Of a DNA stretch of 64,000 nucleotides, positions 24,021-35,650 are shown piece after piece. Each line of letters begins with the position of its first letter. Within the stretch, counting starts at the first letter, position 1. The position numbers and the translations under genes were made by a program. This DNA is from Sapria himalayana (taxonomy: Eukaryota > Streptophyta > Magnoliopsida > Malpighiales > Rafflesiaceae), in the NCBI GenBank assembly GCA_029783825.1, contig JAREIK010002985.1:351501-415500 (forward strand), written 5' to 3'. The notes beneath the pieces are model-generated. The model made no database searches. It was not told the origin of the DNA and saw nothing but the letters and a program-made list of their open reading frames with translations.

Positions 24021-24063
24021 AAAAATAGGTCTAATCATCAACTATCTGATTAGACCTATTTTT
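24021..24063. repeat. Perfect 17-bp inverted repeat with 9-nt loop
   Basis: AAAAATAGGTCTAATCA (24021-24037), loop TCAACTATC, then the exact reverse complement at 24047-24063. Stem-loop potential is strong. It is not next to a recognised gene end, being about 760 bp downstream of the minus-strand ORF at 24823-25152. Confidence 0.88.
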
Positions 24064-24465
24064 TCAATGAGCATGAGTCTAGTGCACAAGACTTGGAGTT
24101 CTCACATTTCATCAATTTATATTTGCAATAGATAGTCAATGATCCATAGTTTTTCAACAAATTTGTTACATAAAAAATAACCCATGTAATTGTATGTTGA
24201 TCTTAGTTATAACCTAGTTTGAACAAAAAATATAAATATTAATTGAGTGAAATAAAATATAATTTGTTAGTTTATGTGTTGAACAAAAGTAAAAAAAGAT
24301 AAATTTTATTTATTTATTTCATTCTAGCAATAATTTATTGCTCTCGAGGATAAAAAATAATTACATCGATATGACCCAAAAAATTTATACCTTGTTAAAA
24401 TTAATTTTTACACATGAAATTAAAATATTTAATAAAAAATAATATTGAAATAGTTGATCATCTAG

Positions 24466-24690
24466 AAAGTTCTTGAATTGCATATGTATTATAGGTGATA
24501 CATTAGCATGATGAAAAATATTTTAGGTGGCCTTTCTAGGTGGTCTTGAGTTAGATACTCATCTGATAAACCTGTCCGATTTTCAAAAATAAAAATGTCG
24601 ATATATTAATCTCTTCTAACCCCACGCCAAGCAAGAGTCTTGTGCACTGTGTATGACCACCTCCGAGATTAATTGCTAAATTTTGAACTG
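24466..24690 (+). repeat. SINE-like dispersed repeat, family D copy 3
   Basis: Shares TTGAATTGCATATGTATTAT at the head. At the tail it has ATATTAATCTCTTCTAACCC followed by GTCTTGTGCACTGTGTATGACC. That tail matches the copy at 51770-51965 closely. Confidence 0.55.
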
Positions 24691-24822
24691 ACTAAAACTC
24701 CATTGAAACACATTTAGAAATGATTTAGGAGCCACCCACCAAGAACTAGGGCGTGATCATTAAACCATGTAAACCTACCAGAGACGGAGAAACAAGACAA
24801 ATCGTAGTACAGCTTTTTTATT

Positions 24823-25152
24823 TTACGTACCGTTCAGAGTAAAGTGGTGTTCTATGATTCTTCTGACTCTGATACTTTCCTTCCCTGTCCCTCTTTTCAT
24901 AGTCTTGCCCATTTCTTCCACCGTGACGCATGATTTCTTGTCGGAGCTCATCTCCATGAAAATGTTTGATTTGGATGGTTCGCGTTTGGCATCAGAGCTT
25001 AAAACGGTGGCAAGCCCTTCAATCTTGGGTACCAAGCCAGTGTTAGGCGGGAGATCGAAGAACATTGAGGTAATCATAGATAAGCAGACACAGGTGAAAA
25101 CAACGGGGACGACGATGATTGAGAGGACGGGCGATCTTCCCCTCGAGTTCAT
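24823..25152 (-). CDS. Unrecognised 109-aa protein with N-terminal signal or anchor segment
   Basis: The function is not recognised. Codon use on the minus strand is gene-like (many C/G third positions: ATC ATC GTC GTC CCC), unlike the AT-rich surroundings, which favours this strand over the overlapping plus-strand frame. The start ATG follows a purine-rich context (ATGGAAAATGAAC). Residues 1-7 are basic (MNSRGRS) and 9-27 strongly hydrophobic, so it is probably secreted or a single-pass membrane protein. The C-terminal third is charged and basic (KRGTGKESIRVRRIIEHH), as in peptide-hormone precursors, but I see no known hormone motif. A splice donor-like GGTACGTAA overlaps the stop (24823-24831), so the frame could instead be exon 1 of a longer gene. 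No following exon was recognised. A MITE-like sequence lies upstream at 25340-25710. Confidence 0.55.
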   Translation of the reverse strand: MNSRGRSPVLSIIVVPVVFTCVCLSMITSMFFDLPPNTGLVPKIEGLATVLSSDAKREPSKSNIFMEMSSDKKSCVTVEEMGKTMKRGTGKESIRVRRIIEHHFTLNGT

Positions 25153-25339
25153 TTTCCATCGATGCCTTCTCTTCGTCGATCAATCTCATAAAAAAATGAG
25201 CCTTATTTCTAACACTCTTTTGAAGCAGCTCCCACCAAGAATTCGAAAAAGTAACCCGAGCCCAATCGAAGTTTACAACATCGACGTCGAGATCATATAT
25301 ATCTAGATAAATATATGTCCCATCAAGATTTCAATATTT

Positions 25340-25710
25340 CATTTTTCACCCACATCTCCAACCACACTTAACAAAATAGGTACTCAAAATAAATTTAAAT
25401 ATTAAATTTAATAATTTAGCTAGTAAGTTTTTGTAGAATACACTCCAGCCACACTTTCTATTTTGCACCTAACTTATAATAATCTTAAAAAAAGTCAAAA
25501 CATATATAGAAAGAGATAGAGAGAACAAAAGGGAGAGAAAATTTAGAGAGCTCAAATGGCTCTCTAAATTTGTTGAGCCATTTGAGTAAACTAGAAAATA
25601 TATAGTGTAATAGATAGTGGGTTGGAGAGAATTTTTTGTGTCTGGCTAGCTAAAATAGTTAAAAGTGAATAAATAACTAGCCAGTTAGAAATGCTCTTAT
25701 GAGTATGATT
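25340..25710. mobile_element. MITE-like element, possibly PIF/Harbinger type
   Basis: The left CACATCTCCAACCACACTT and the reverse complement of the right end (GAGCATTTCTAACTGGC) are loosely inverted. They resemble the GAGCATCTCCAAC ends common in plant MITEs. Near the centre two overlapping perfect inverted repeats compete: 25539-25551 with 25559-25571, and 25551-25562 with 25575-25586. Target duplications were not resolved. It lies upstream of the minus-strand ORF at 24823-25152. Confidence 0.4.
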
Positions 25711-25719
25711 CAATGAATC

Positions 25720-28030
25720 TTCAAGAAAAGAATAACACACAATTGGAATTAGGATGAGGCACCACATCAACATCATCAACACAAATTGAAAGAAACACAA
25801 AATTGATCCAAGAAAAAGATTAACGAAGGAAGCATAACTATTGGGTATGCCCGATTTTGGGCAGACTGAAATATTCATTTTTTATTATTGTGTGGTTTTG
25901 TTTTTGGTTTGTTTGGTTTTGTTTTAATTTTTAAACGAGATCGTGTGCTCTCGTTTAGAGTGTGAGTTTCAAAAAATTTAAAATGGTCATTTTCTCTCTC
26001 ATATAAGAACTGGTGAAATGAAAGATACGAGACACAGTAAACTTGCCTCATGATGAAAAAAAAAAACAAGAATCATTCCCATTTTATTGTTTTTCATTTT
26101 CGAAACAAAGTGAAATGGGACCTTATCCTGCGTTTATCACTAGAGGTGTGTGCATGAACCAAGCATTAAAATGAGATATATGCAGTTTGTGTGGGTGAAA
26201 ACAAGATACATCCCATTTGTGCATCCCTGTGTGTGCGTGTGTGTGTGTGTGAGTGTGTGAAAATGGGAACCAGTCTATTTTTTTGTTTAAACTTCTTCTC
26301 ATCATGATCTCCATGTCTCTGTAATACTTAGGGGTGCAAAATCTCTCTTATTCTTCTATTTAGAGGTGCAATATCTCTAATGTGCAAGCAAATCTTATTA
26401 ATAATACAATTTAAACCTACACAGATACCGAAAACATAATAGATGTTTCTAAAGATGAAGTATTAAAGAATTTATAACTAATAAATATGATATTATTTGA
26501 AGATGAGCATGTAAATATACACTATATAAAAAAAACTAGTCATCTCAGTTCATCATCTGATAAGTGTGGAGGCTGAAACAAAAACTCTCATCATCTATAT
26601 CACAAGGTGTATCATATTTGGTCTCGATCTTAATCCATAACATTTGAATTTTCATGTATAAATAATATTTATTATTTTTTTAATAATAGCATTACAATTT
26701 AGATGAATAATAATTGGCATGGTAATATTCAAGTACATGGCTTTTTCATTGCACTGTGTTGATCAGATAATTGCTTGAGTTTTTTTTTTTTAGATTTTTT
26801 TTTTCAAGATAATTCATTTAAATGCAATAATTATATACCAAATGTTTTGAAAGACTACACCACTAATTGAATCATAATAGTTACTGGTTCACAATCCACT
26901 AGTCAACCTAGTGTGATCAAACCACATTTCAAATTAGTTGCATTATAAATATATAGTCGATAAATTATTATAAATAAAATTAATTCTAAAAAAGAAATGA
27001 TATATTATATCTAGAACTGGCATTATATTTTCTACTTCATAAAAATTTTATTAAAGTGACTGCATATTATTTTCTATTATTCTAAGAGATGCTATATTTT
27101 TAAAATGTAAAGCAATACAAAATTTATGATAAGACTAATAGGCTAACATTGTGAATAATAAACTAACAATGAGAAAATTAACATGTGAAAAGTCAAATCG
27201 AGCATATAGAAAACTAACATTCATCAAATCATAACTCCTAGAGCCAAACCACTGTGATCTTTACCGACTACAAAAACATGAAAAATGCATCGATAAGAAG
27301 TAATTTCTTCAAGAACTTACTCTTTCAGTTCATCATGATCAAATTATCTAAAATTTGGTTTCATCCTTACATGCATATTGATTGAATATGATAATATCTC
27401 ACACTGATAAAACACTGGAAATAATGATTGTTATGTAAATACCTAAAATAATAAATAAAAATGACCAATAATGAAGAAATCACAATACAATAATTCTAAA
27501 TATCACAATATACAATTTTGAAAAACTAATACAATGAAAAAGAATATTAAAATTACATAGTTATCAAATCAAATAATGTGTGCTAGAGAGTCCTTTGCAT
27601 GTATGGGAAGTCTGTAAAGCACACAGTGTCTAAAATTATGTTCTGGACTATAGTATAGTAATAGTTCATTGGATTTTTATCTAGAAATCAGCAAGATGGC
27701 TGCATATTGATTGCTGGATCGAAGAGGAGATTATGTCCACAACTTTTTTGAATTTTCAAACAAAGCCTAGGCTCCAATTCCTCGTGGCACAATATGCATA
27801 CAAACAAAGGTAAACATCATCATACATACAAAACATACAAACACACACAAAAATATTGAATTGTAAAAAAAAATTATGATTATATATATAAGCTGCACAG
27901 ATAGTGTACGTGAAATAAATCACACTCAATACACATATGTCAAACACATATTCTAATTTTAATATATGTATATAGATAAATTAAAAAGTTCAAATCAATG
28001 TAACGAGGAGAGATGAGAAATGCTTTCTGA
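25720..28030. other. AT-rich intergenic DNA with a (GT)n run
   Basis: A (GT)n run lies at about 26229-26252. A degenerate CCAGTGAACC-type repeat lies near 26880-26930. No frame has coding character. Confidence 0.4.
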
Positions 28031-29797
28031 GGAGAAGCCACCAAAAACCTGAATTGATCTAGAAAAAAAATTCTTTGATAACTTTTGTAACTACAAAAAG
28101 TGCACAATTCTCCTTTTTTTTCATTTTTAAATGGATTCAGACAGGATCACTCTCCATCCGAGAGGGCACTACGAGCTCCCTTCTGCGAGAATGTAAATGT
28201 TTTCATTTTTGTAACTTTTGTTTGTTTTTTTTTTTTTTTGACAAATCAAAACATGTGGGTTAATCCCATGTTTTTGGTCTACTATACTCTACCGTTTTAA
28301 ATAAAACAACACAAAAAAATGAAGTGGCCTACCCAATTCAGGCAGAGCCAAAAATTTTCAACTAGGATTTAGAGTCAGGTTCCATTCATTTTCTTAACAA
28401 TTTGCTAAAAAAATAACACTAATAAATGTATAAATATAAGAAAAATCATAACAAAATTAAAAAAAATTTAATATATGTGTACCATATAGTATAAATATAA
28501 AAATGCAATAGCTCATTAGTCTAGACTAATAAAAATAGGGCATCAAATATCCTATGTCAAGTAAAACTCTTTATCACTCATATCATATGGGGTGATAGTG
28601 TTGACACTTGTGCAATTTGAAAGATGTTAGAACCTGCCTATCAACCAAGTTTAATTGGAGCTACAAGGGAGGGATACTCAAGAGTCAGAGTAGTAGATTC
28701 CACAAATAGGAATCACAAGCAGAACAAAAAAGTGGTGATGGATGAGAAAAAAATGTTGTTTAAATTTACAATTTAGCTACAAAAAAACAAATGACCAAGT
28801 TGTTTAATTTGTTTAGAAGCATGTGATTCTAGCAATTCACCAGATGAACCATCAATTTCACCGATTCATACCATGTTTGATAAAAAAAATGAGTTTTTTC
28901 ACTGAACCATACTAGTTTTGTGGCTGACCAATGGTTTGGCCAGCTAGTCGAACTTAGTTTTTAAAACAATAGGCACCTTAAGATCCAGACCTAACACACA
29001 GTCTCTTGTGTCATCTTGATCTAAATTAAGTCATGCTCAAAACTGATAACATTAGACTCATGGCCTGATCTAACTTGAAGCTTAACAGGTTGACGTTAGC
29101 CACATTGATCTTACCTATGTTACAATTAGCGCAAGCCCAGGGGTTCAAATTAAGCTAACAATGCTAACCATAATGAGCCATGTAGATCGTACTATCGTGA
29201 CATTATACGCCATGGGAACTTGTATATATCTTGTTAAAAATAGATTTTTATTATCTAAAATCATGACTAAATTTCCATGAAAAATATTTTAATTTAATTT
29301 TTTAATTTCTCCAGGCTTATATTTTTGGAAAAATTATGTAGATCGGACTTAAAACTAAAATATTTATGTCCTAATCTATATATTTTAATATTTTAATAAA
29401 AAAGTCTCAACATATAATAAATTTATATCTTGGTCAATTTTCTTTTTAAAATCCATAAAATATCTTTATTTTTTTAAATTAATTTTTTCTAAAAATAACA
29501 TTATATATTCAATGATATCTATAATGTAAATATATAGATATTATTATTTATATCATATATATATATATATATATAATCATATGTTAAAAAGTATATAATA
29601 TATATTAAAAATTATACCTATACATGTAGCAATACCTATTAAAAACAATATTTATATTTATAAATATATGAATATCATTATTTATATGTTATATATATTC
29701 TATTATATGTTAATACATATAATATATATTAGAAACTCTATCTATACATGTAACGATATGTATTAAAAACTATATATATATATATATAATACATATG

Positions 29798-29833
<36 letters not shown>

Positions 29834-30020
29834 AATAAATTATTAAAAAAAAATAAAGGGGTTTTTTAAGATTTAAACATAAAATAGGATCACAATATAA
29901 ATATTTATGATTTTTTTTTAAATTAGAGATTTAAAAAATCGGGATTAAAATATAAATATTTTAGATTTGGGATCTATAAATAATTTTTCCAACATTCTTT
30001 TGTCAAACATTTTTAATTTT
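28031..30020. other. AT-rich intergenic DNA, (AT)n blocks, eroded repeats
   Basis: A degenerate relative of the ACCGGTT-type repeat is visible at 28835-28960 (TTCACCAGATGAACC, CACTGAACCATAC). AT-alternating blocks occur at 29555-29575 and 29770-29830. Nothing coding was recognised. Confidence 0.4.
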
Positions 30021-30029
30021 TATGGTACT

Positions 30030-30480
30030 TGAGTAACAGGGTCAACAGAGCGGATGATGACGATCGAAGTCCGACAGGGGAATTATCCGCATAGATTCGA
30101 GATCTGATGTCCCGTGCTTATCCTGGTCACCACTCCGTAGAACATCACGAAAACATTCCTTTCCGTTCGCAGGTTTGGTTCTTCCTCCGATCGTCACGTG
30201 CAACTCATTTTCGTTTACATGTAACGGAGCATCATCGTCCCTAGTGCGTTAATTCTTCTGACTCTCATCTTTGATTTGCTAAATCTCGAATTCTAGGGTT
30301 AGCAGGCAGGCATGCCGTTTTTCTTCTGTTTTTTATGATCCTGCTTCTCTCCATGCTCGATCATCTTATGCAGTGCATTTTTATTCCATTTCCTTCTCCG
30401 CAATCTGTAAATCTGAAGGCATAGCTTGATTTTTAGAGTCAGTAGATCATCGTATTTTAATGATCACCTGCTTCGCTTGT
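30030..30480 (+). other. GC-richer island resembling a promoter and 5' leader
   Basis: The base composition differs from the AT-rich neighbours. Landmarks are GATCGTCACGTGCAAC (a G-box-like CACGTG), pyrimidine-rich TTCTTCTGACTCTCATC, and CTCGAATTCTAGGGTTAG, a common feature of plant 5' leaders. Only a 17-codon ORF starting at 30055 is present. It could be the non-coding first exon of a gene whose coding part is elsewhere, a non-coding transcript, or a low-copy remnant. Confidence 0.3.
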
Positions 30481-30629
30481 TTCAGTTTTACTAATCTCCA
30501 AAATGCTTGAAAATTCGGTTCCTCTGGTTGATATTAAAGATTATTTCTGAATCAATGCGTTGATCTAATTGATAGATAACACTAGCCACATCATCATCGA
30601 GTTGATTTTATTGTACATTTTTGGCGTGC

Positions 30630-30860
30630 TGGTAGTACCAGATGGCTTGGCATGGCCTGAGCCGTGCCACCCTGCTGGTCCACACCTGTTCAAGGCTTAG
30701 GTTTAGCCATGTCGAGCCGTGCCACATTGCTGGCCCACACCTGTTCAAAGCTTAGGTTTAGCCATGTCGAGCCGTGCCACATTGCTGGCCCACACCTGTT
30801 CAAGGCTTAGGTTTAGCCATGCCTAGGCTGCCATTTCCAGTCTTGCTGTGCCTGAGCTGC
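30630..30860. repeat. 55-bp tandem repeat (3 units) in an eroded family A context
   Basis: Units with GCCGTGCCAC start at 30661, 30716 and 30771 (exact 55-nt period). Each continues with CTGGCCCACACCTGTTCAAG and CTTAGGTTTAGCCATG. Units 2 and 3 are nearly identical, indicating recent duplication. The CACGGC-like motifs suggest an origin in family A sequence. Confidence 0.85.
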
Positions 30861-31186
30861 TAGCTGATTTGTTACCTTTGTAGATCATTGATTGTTGTTG
30901 ACTATTATCAGCATTATCATGATCACCACCAATCTTAATTTTGTTAGTACTATCTCGTTTGATTTTTTATTTTGATCTCATTCTTAGTTAGTATTTTTTG
31001 GTGTAAGGAAATTATTGGCTCTCATGTGACATTTTTACTAGTGCATTTTTATTTTTGACTCAAATAAATGTATATGTCTATACATATATTTATTTGTATC
31101 TATATGCACATATACATATATGTATCTTTATATATATATGTATTTACATATGTATATATCTTTAAAAATGTTATGTTATATATATA

Positions 31187-31921
31187 TAGAGGTGTCAAAT
31201 GAGCTGGGTGGCTCAGGTCCAATTTGAAGCCCGACTCATTTTTAGGCGTGATTGGTCCAACACGACATGCCATAGTAGCGTGCCATTGCCCGTGCCTGGC
31301 GCATCTTTGGCATGAATCGTGTCGTGCCATGTCGAGAGTTTTCATCTTGCATGCTGTGCCAGGCACGGCACGAGTGCCTGACACGTGGGCACGACACATA
31401 TGATCACACACCGAGCAATGCAAGATGGGCAATGGCAGTATGATATTGAAACTCTAATTTTCCTAAAAAATTAATTGACCCGACCCAAACTGGCTCGAAC
31501 CCATGAGGAGTTTGGGCCACGAGCCCGTGATCGGTCTGCCCTAGAGGTGCCCGGCACGGAAAAATTTCGTGCCTGGGTTAGGCACCAGCCGTGCCGTGTG
31601 TCCCGTGAGCCCGACCCCACAATGGCCCCTCCTGCAAAAAAGATCGTGGGTCTGGTCTGATTCGACCCGACCTGCGGTCCCCCCCGAATCTCGACCCGTA
31701 CGGAGATGCAAGCCCGAGCGGGCCATGCAAGGCACGGCAAGGCTCGCCGTGCCGGGCCCGGCTATTTTAAACCGTACCGGGCACGGCACGGTACGTTAAC
31801 CGTGCCTAGCCCGGCCCGTTTGACACCTCTAGTTTGCCTTCCAAGGAATCGTACTGTGTCAGGCAAGGCACGTGAGCTTGGTTGGTGTCAAAAAAATGTC
31901 TCGGCCTGTTTAACACCTCTA
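31187..31921. mobile_element. Family A hAT-type element, older outer copy
   Basis: Left end TAGAGGTGTCAAATGAGC and right end GCCTGTTTAACACCTCTA. The left flank is an AT dinucleotide run and the right flank is GTTATATA (31922-31929), with the same 8 bp at 31175-31182. The duplication is therefore plausible but ambiguous. A younger copy (31542-31831) is nested inside. Confidence 0.65.
31542..31831. mobile_element. Family A hAT-type element nested in 31187-31921
   Basis: A 290-bp GC-rich copy with TAGAGGTGCCCGGCACGG at the left and GGCCCGTTTGACACCTCTA at the right. Flanks GTCTGCCC (31534-31541) and GTTTGCCT (31832-31839) agree at 6 of 8 positions. It contains the CCCCTCCTGCAAAAAAGA and GACCCGACCTGCGG core motifs. 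Confidence 0.75.
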
Positions 31922-32732
31922 GTTATATATAATCACAATATATATATATATATTATAAAATATTGTTTTTTCAAATATTATGCATACAATCTTCAAAACA
32001 ACATACATGAGCTTCAATTTTTTTTTTGCTTTTTTAAATATCATGATTTTTTAATGGTTGACATGAAGGTTAGAGTGGTAATTTTGATTCGATGTATTTT
32101 CATGTATTAAAATATAAATATTTTTTGATTTGATATGCTCAATTATAAACAATTATTTTAGGTCCCAAAATATATTTATTCTCGGGATGTCGTACTTAAT
32201 TTTTTTTTCTATAAATAATCAATGTCAAATTTTTAGTGATTTTATGTTTTTATTATAAAAATAGAAATTATATTTTTATGTAAAAAAATATTCATCATCT
32301 TGAGCGTGGAATCTTATATAATTTTCTTGTTTTAGACTTTGGACACTTTTAATTAAAGTATCTGTTGAGTTTTCTATTGAGTATTTAATTTTAAATTCTT
32401 GAAGATGTGTTTAAGAATTTGTAACAAAAAAAAAGTAGACGGTGTCGTTGCTCCCACAATAAGGGAATTAGGGCGTGCCGTTGGCAATTGTAGTCGTGCA
32501 GTGGAAGTGCACAATGGGCATAATATTTTTTAGCAAACCTTAGCTGATGGATGTAGTGGTAGTGGCTGAGAACGATGGTAGAAGGCACGAGGTGATAGAT
32601 AGTGTTTTTTGTACATAAATTCTAGTTATGTTTTTGGGAGATTTGTAAAAAAAAAATTATGTTATTTTTTGTTTTCTTTGGAAGAAAAATATTTTTTGTG
32701 GAACTTATGTATTATCACTGTATAGGTAGATG
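31922..32732. other. AT-rich DNA, nothing recognised
   Basis: Short frames only. A moderately GC-richer patch at 32430-32600 shows no motif. Confidence 0.4.
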
Positions 32733-33314
32733 TAGAGGTGTCAAATAGGCCTGGTTGGCCCGGTCCTGCCCGAGGTACTACCCGATTTGGTCGTGCTCGG
32801 TCCCGCATAGCCCGGGGCAGACTCGTGCCCATGCTCGTGTCGGGCCGGGCCCGACCGTGGGTCTTTGGCCCGCCATGTCTCGTGTGCATTGCCATTACCT
32901 TGGTGCCTGCCACGTGGGCACTGCAAGGGCGACGTGCCCGATGTTCGATGAAATGTTGCTTGAAGGCCGACGAAACAATGCCTGACGGCAGACAAAATGA
33001 TGCCCGAGATGCATCGCCAGATGGGCAATGGCTCGGCAGGCGCGACGGAGATGGCGGCATGGTGCCGCGGGTCCGCAAACTCTAATTTTTAAGATTAATT
33101 TAAACCCTAAATCTATCTCGACCCTAGCCAACCCGACATGAACCCGAGTTGATTTTGGGCCATTAGCCTGTGCTGGGCTTGCACTTCAAATTATCGTTCT
33201 ATGCCAAGCACGACACAACACTGCAGCATGCTGTGCCTAGCACATCCCGTGAGCACGGGTGGGCCTTGAAAAAATGGGCCGAGTTGGCCTGACCTGACTC
33301 ATTCGACACCTCCA
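32733..33314. mobile_element. Family A hAT-type element, longer variant
   Basis: Ends TAGAGGTGTCAAATAGGCC and CATTCGACACCTCCA. Flanks GGTAGATG (32725-32732) and GATAGATG (33315-33322) agree at 7 of 8 positions. At 582 bp it is longer than the standard 290-400 bp copies and holds extra moderately GC-rich sequence. ORFs on both strands within it look compositional. Confidence 0.75.
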
Positions 33315-33907
33315 GATAGATGGAGGAGGGCCCCAGTCTTTTTGTACATAAATGAGTTTATATACTTCTAAAATAATATCCAATAAATATAATTAATATG
33401 ACTATTTACAAGAGAATAAGTCATATCAGTCTATTTTTTTGAATATTATTTTAGGAGTATGCAAACTCATTTCCAATGTAATAATATATATATATATTTT
33501 GAATACATATGGTTTTTTTACATGTTTTCTTATTTTAAAATTTTGAATTATCAATATAGTTGTAAATATTCATATTACTAGTGATCATATTTTATTATTT
33601 ATTTTTTTCCTTTTTTATTATGAGAACAAAATTTATCTATGAAAAATATCTTAAAGTTATTGGATATGATACTATTAAGCTTGGATTATTATCATTTTTG
33701 TCATAATTATTCCGGATTATTTTATTTGTTTATTTTTAGTAAGTTATCTTTTGAGATAATTTAATTTTTGTTTTGTATTTATCTCTACTAATATTTAATT
33801 ATAGGATCGGCAAATTTTGAAGAAGATTTTATTTGAGATTGTGCATGCTAAAATGTATGTTTTCTCTTCAATGGCAAAGTTTTTCTATATATAATAAGTA
33901 TCTTGGA

Positions 33908-35650
33908 TAGAGGTGTCAAATGAGCCGGGTCGGCACGGCATGATTTGGCCATGCTTGGCCCATCACTGCATGGGAATGATTTGTGCCCATGCTCGTGCCG
34001 GGCCTATTCACAGCATGCCTCGTGCCATGTCAATCCGAGGCTAACAGGGCCTCGTGATAAGCCAGGCATGACTCGATACCGAGGCCCATGTGCACGGTTT
34101 CTTGGCATGAGTCGAGAATTTCCTCGACCCAAATCAAAATTCTGAGGCCCGACGGATCCAAAATTTTCGTCGGGCTCGAAATCGGACCCGTGGTCTAATT
34201 TGAATAACACTTATTTGATGTTGGAGTCATGTTAGAGTCATGTTGGATACAAATACGTAATATTCGACTACGTCAATAGTTAGTGTGTGTGTGTGACTCA
34301 CTTATTTTTTGATAACACTGACTGAGCTACTGGAATTTTATTTATGAAATTCCTAAAAATTTTGTATGACATAACAAATATGTGTTTGTCAGTTTATACT
34401 AATACGACCTGTATTACACTCAGGCATATATATAATATTAGTAGCATGTTTAGAAAGTATCGAGTCATATAGTTGTAAAGATGAAAATCATGTACTTAAA
34501 AGTAATGATCTATCATTTTATTTCTTTATCGTCTGATTGTCTATATAAACTTTAGGGTTAAGGATTCATTCACGAGAAGTTGATCAAATCGTTTATATAC
34601 TATGATACTAGTTATGATGATGATAGTAGTGAGATTTCGAGTATGAACATTGATATCATATTTGGAGATGATGACTTTTCCATTCAGTTAGCGAGGAGGA
34701 AACAACTGTGTGGACCATCGAATAGGAGCGAGTTGTCTCGGTACTTAGATACTGATTACTGCTCAATCTTATTATATTCTGACACCAAGAATCTTAATAT
34801 GTTATAATGGTGAAAATCATACGGTTCTATCTTTTTTTTTTTTGTTATCTAAGATTGTACTGGATCTACTGACTCTTTTGGTATCGAGCATAACATCTAG
34901 GTCTGCTTTTTCTTTTGTAGTGAATATGATTTCGCATAGGAGATCGAGATTATGTCCAGATATTATTGATACTTTAGCATGCATGAAGGATTGAGAGGAT
35001 TCGATCTTTGACATCCAGAATAATACTGAGACTACAGCAAAAGTAGAGAAATTGATTGCTGATGATGATCCGTATGATATTGATATTGAGGATGATATGA
35101 TGATTAATGACGTTAATGATTGACTAATTGAGATACTAATATTTGATTTTGATTTACTCATCTACATTATATTTGTGATATTACTCTGAGTCTTGTGTTT
35201 GTGCCTTTGTGGATTGATGCATTTGATGCTTGAAACTTGAATATTAATTTTTTGTGAATTTTCATCATGTATTAGTTTTTAATTTTTATTTATATTTATG
35301 TTTTAATGTTTTATTAATTCATATTCTTACACTGATACATATTTAATTTTAAAATTTATGTTGTTTATTATAATAAATAAACTTAATATCTTATTAAATT
35401 GAATGAAATGGAAATTTAAAATTTAATTATTTATTTATAATTAGCAATTAATATTAAGCAATTACTAATAGTAATAATAAAAAAACTTATAGAGTATTAA
35501 AAACATATAAACATAAATTAATCTAAAAATAATAATAATTTATTAAAAATTAAAAACCAGTCGTACGGCTCGACCCGGCATGGTGGTCCAGTTGGGCCAC
35601 CAAAAATTTGGGCCGGTCCAGCCTGGCCCAGTATGGCACTTTTGACACTT
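33908..35650 (+). mobile_element. Large family A-related hAT element with transposase remains
   Basis: The left end TAGAGGTGTCAAATGAGCC is family A, and the right end region (35575-35650) has GGCCCAGTATGGCAC and TTTGACACTTCT. Between them, 34580-35000 retains recognisable pieces of a hAT transposase C-terminal domain. This makes it the best candidate relative of the autonomous partner of the short family A copies. Flanking 8-mers no longer match, so it is old. Confidence 0.65.
34580..35000 (+). pseudogene. hAT transposase C-terminal (hATC dimerisation) domain remnant
   Basis: Two blocks in different frames match the order of the hATC domain. First, RSELSRYLDTD (34724-34756), where the family has S.ELD.YL.E, leads to a W residue between stops where the family has a W.W motif. 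Second, after a poly-T insertion, LLTLLVSSITSRSAFS and NMISHRRSRLCPDIIDTL (34855-34990). Plant hAT transposases have IPVS..ASE.AFS and R..L.P..V.AL at this position. Stops and the frameshift show it is inactive. hATC mediates transposase dimerisation. Its location between family A ends assigns that family to hAT. Confidence 0.75.

Noticed and set aside
24854..25306. 150-codon plus-strand ORF with hydrophobic start
   Set aside because: It is antisense to the minus-strand ORF, whose third codon positions show coding bias. The plus frame shows no such bias.
32662..33131. Several ORFs of 76-138 codons on both strands
   Set aside because: Contained in the long family A variant at 32733-33314, with mutually overlapping frames and no domain.
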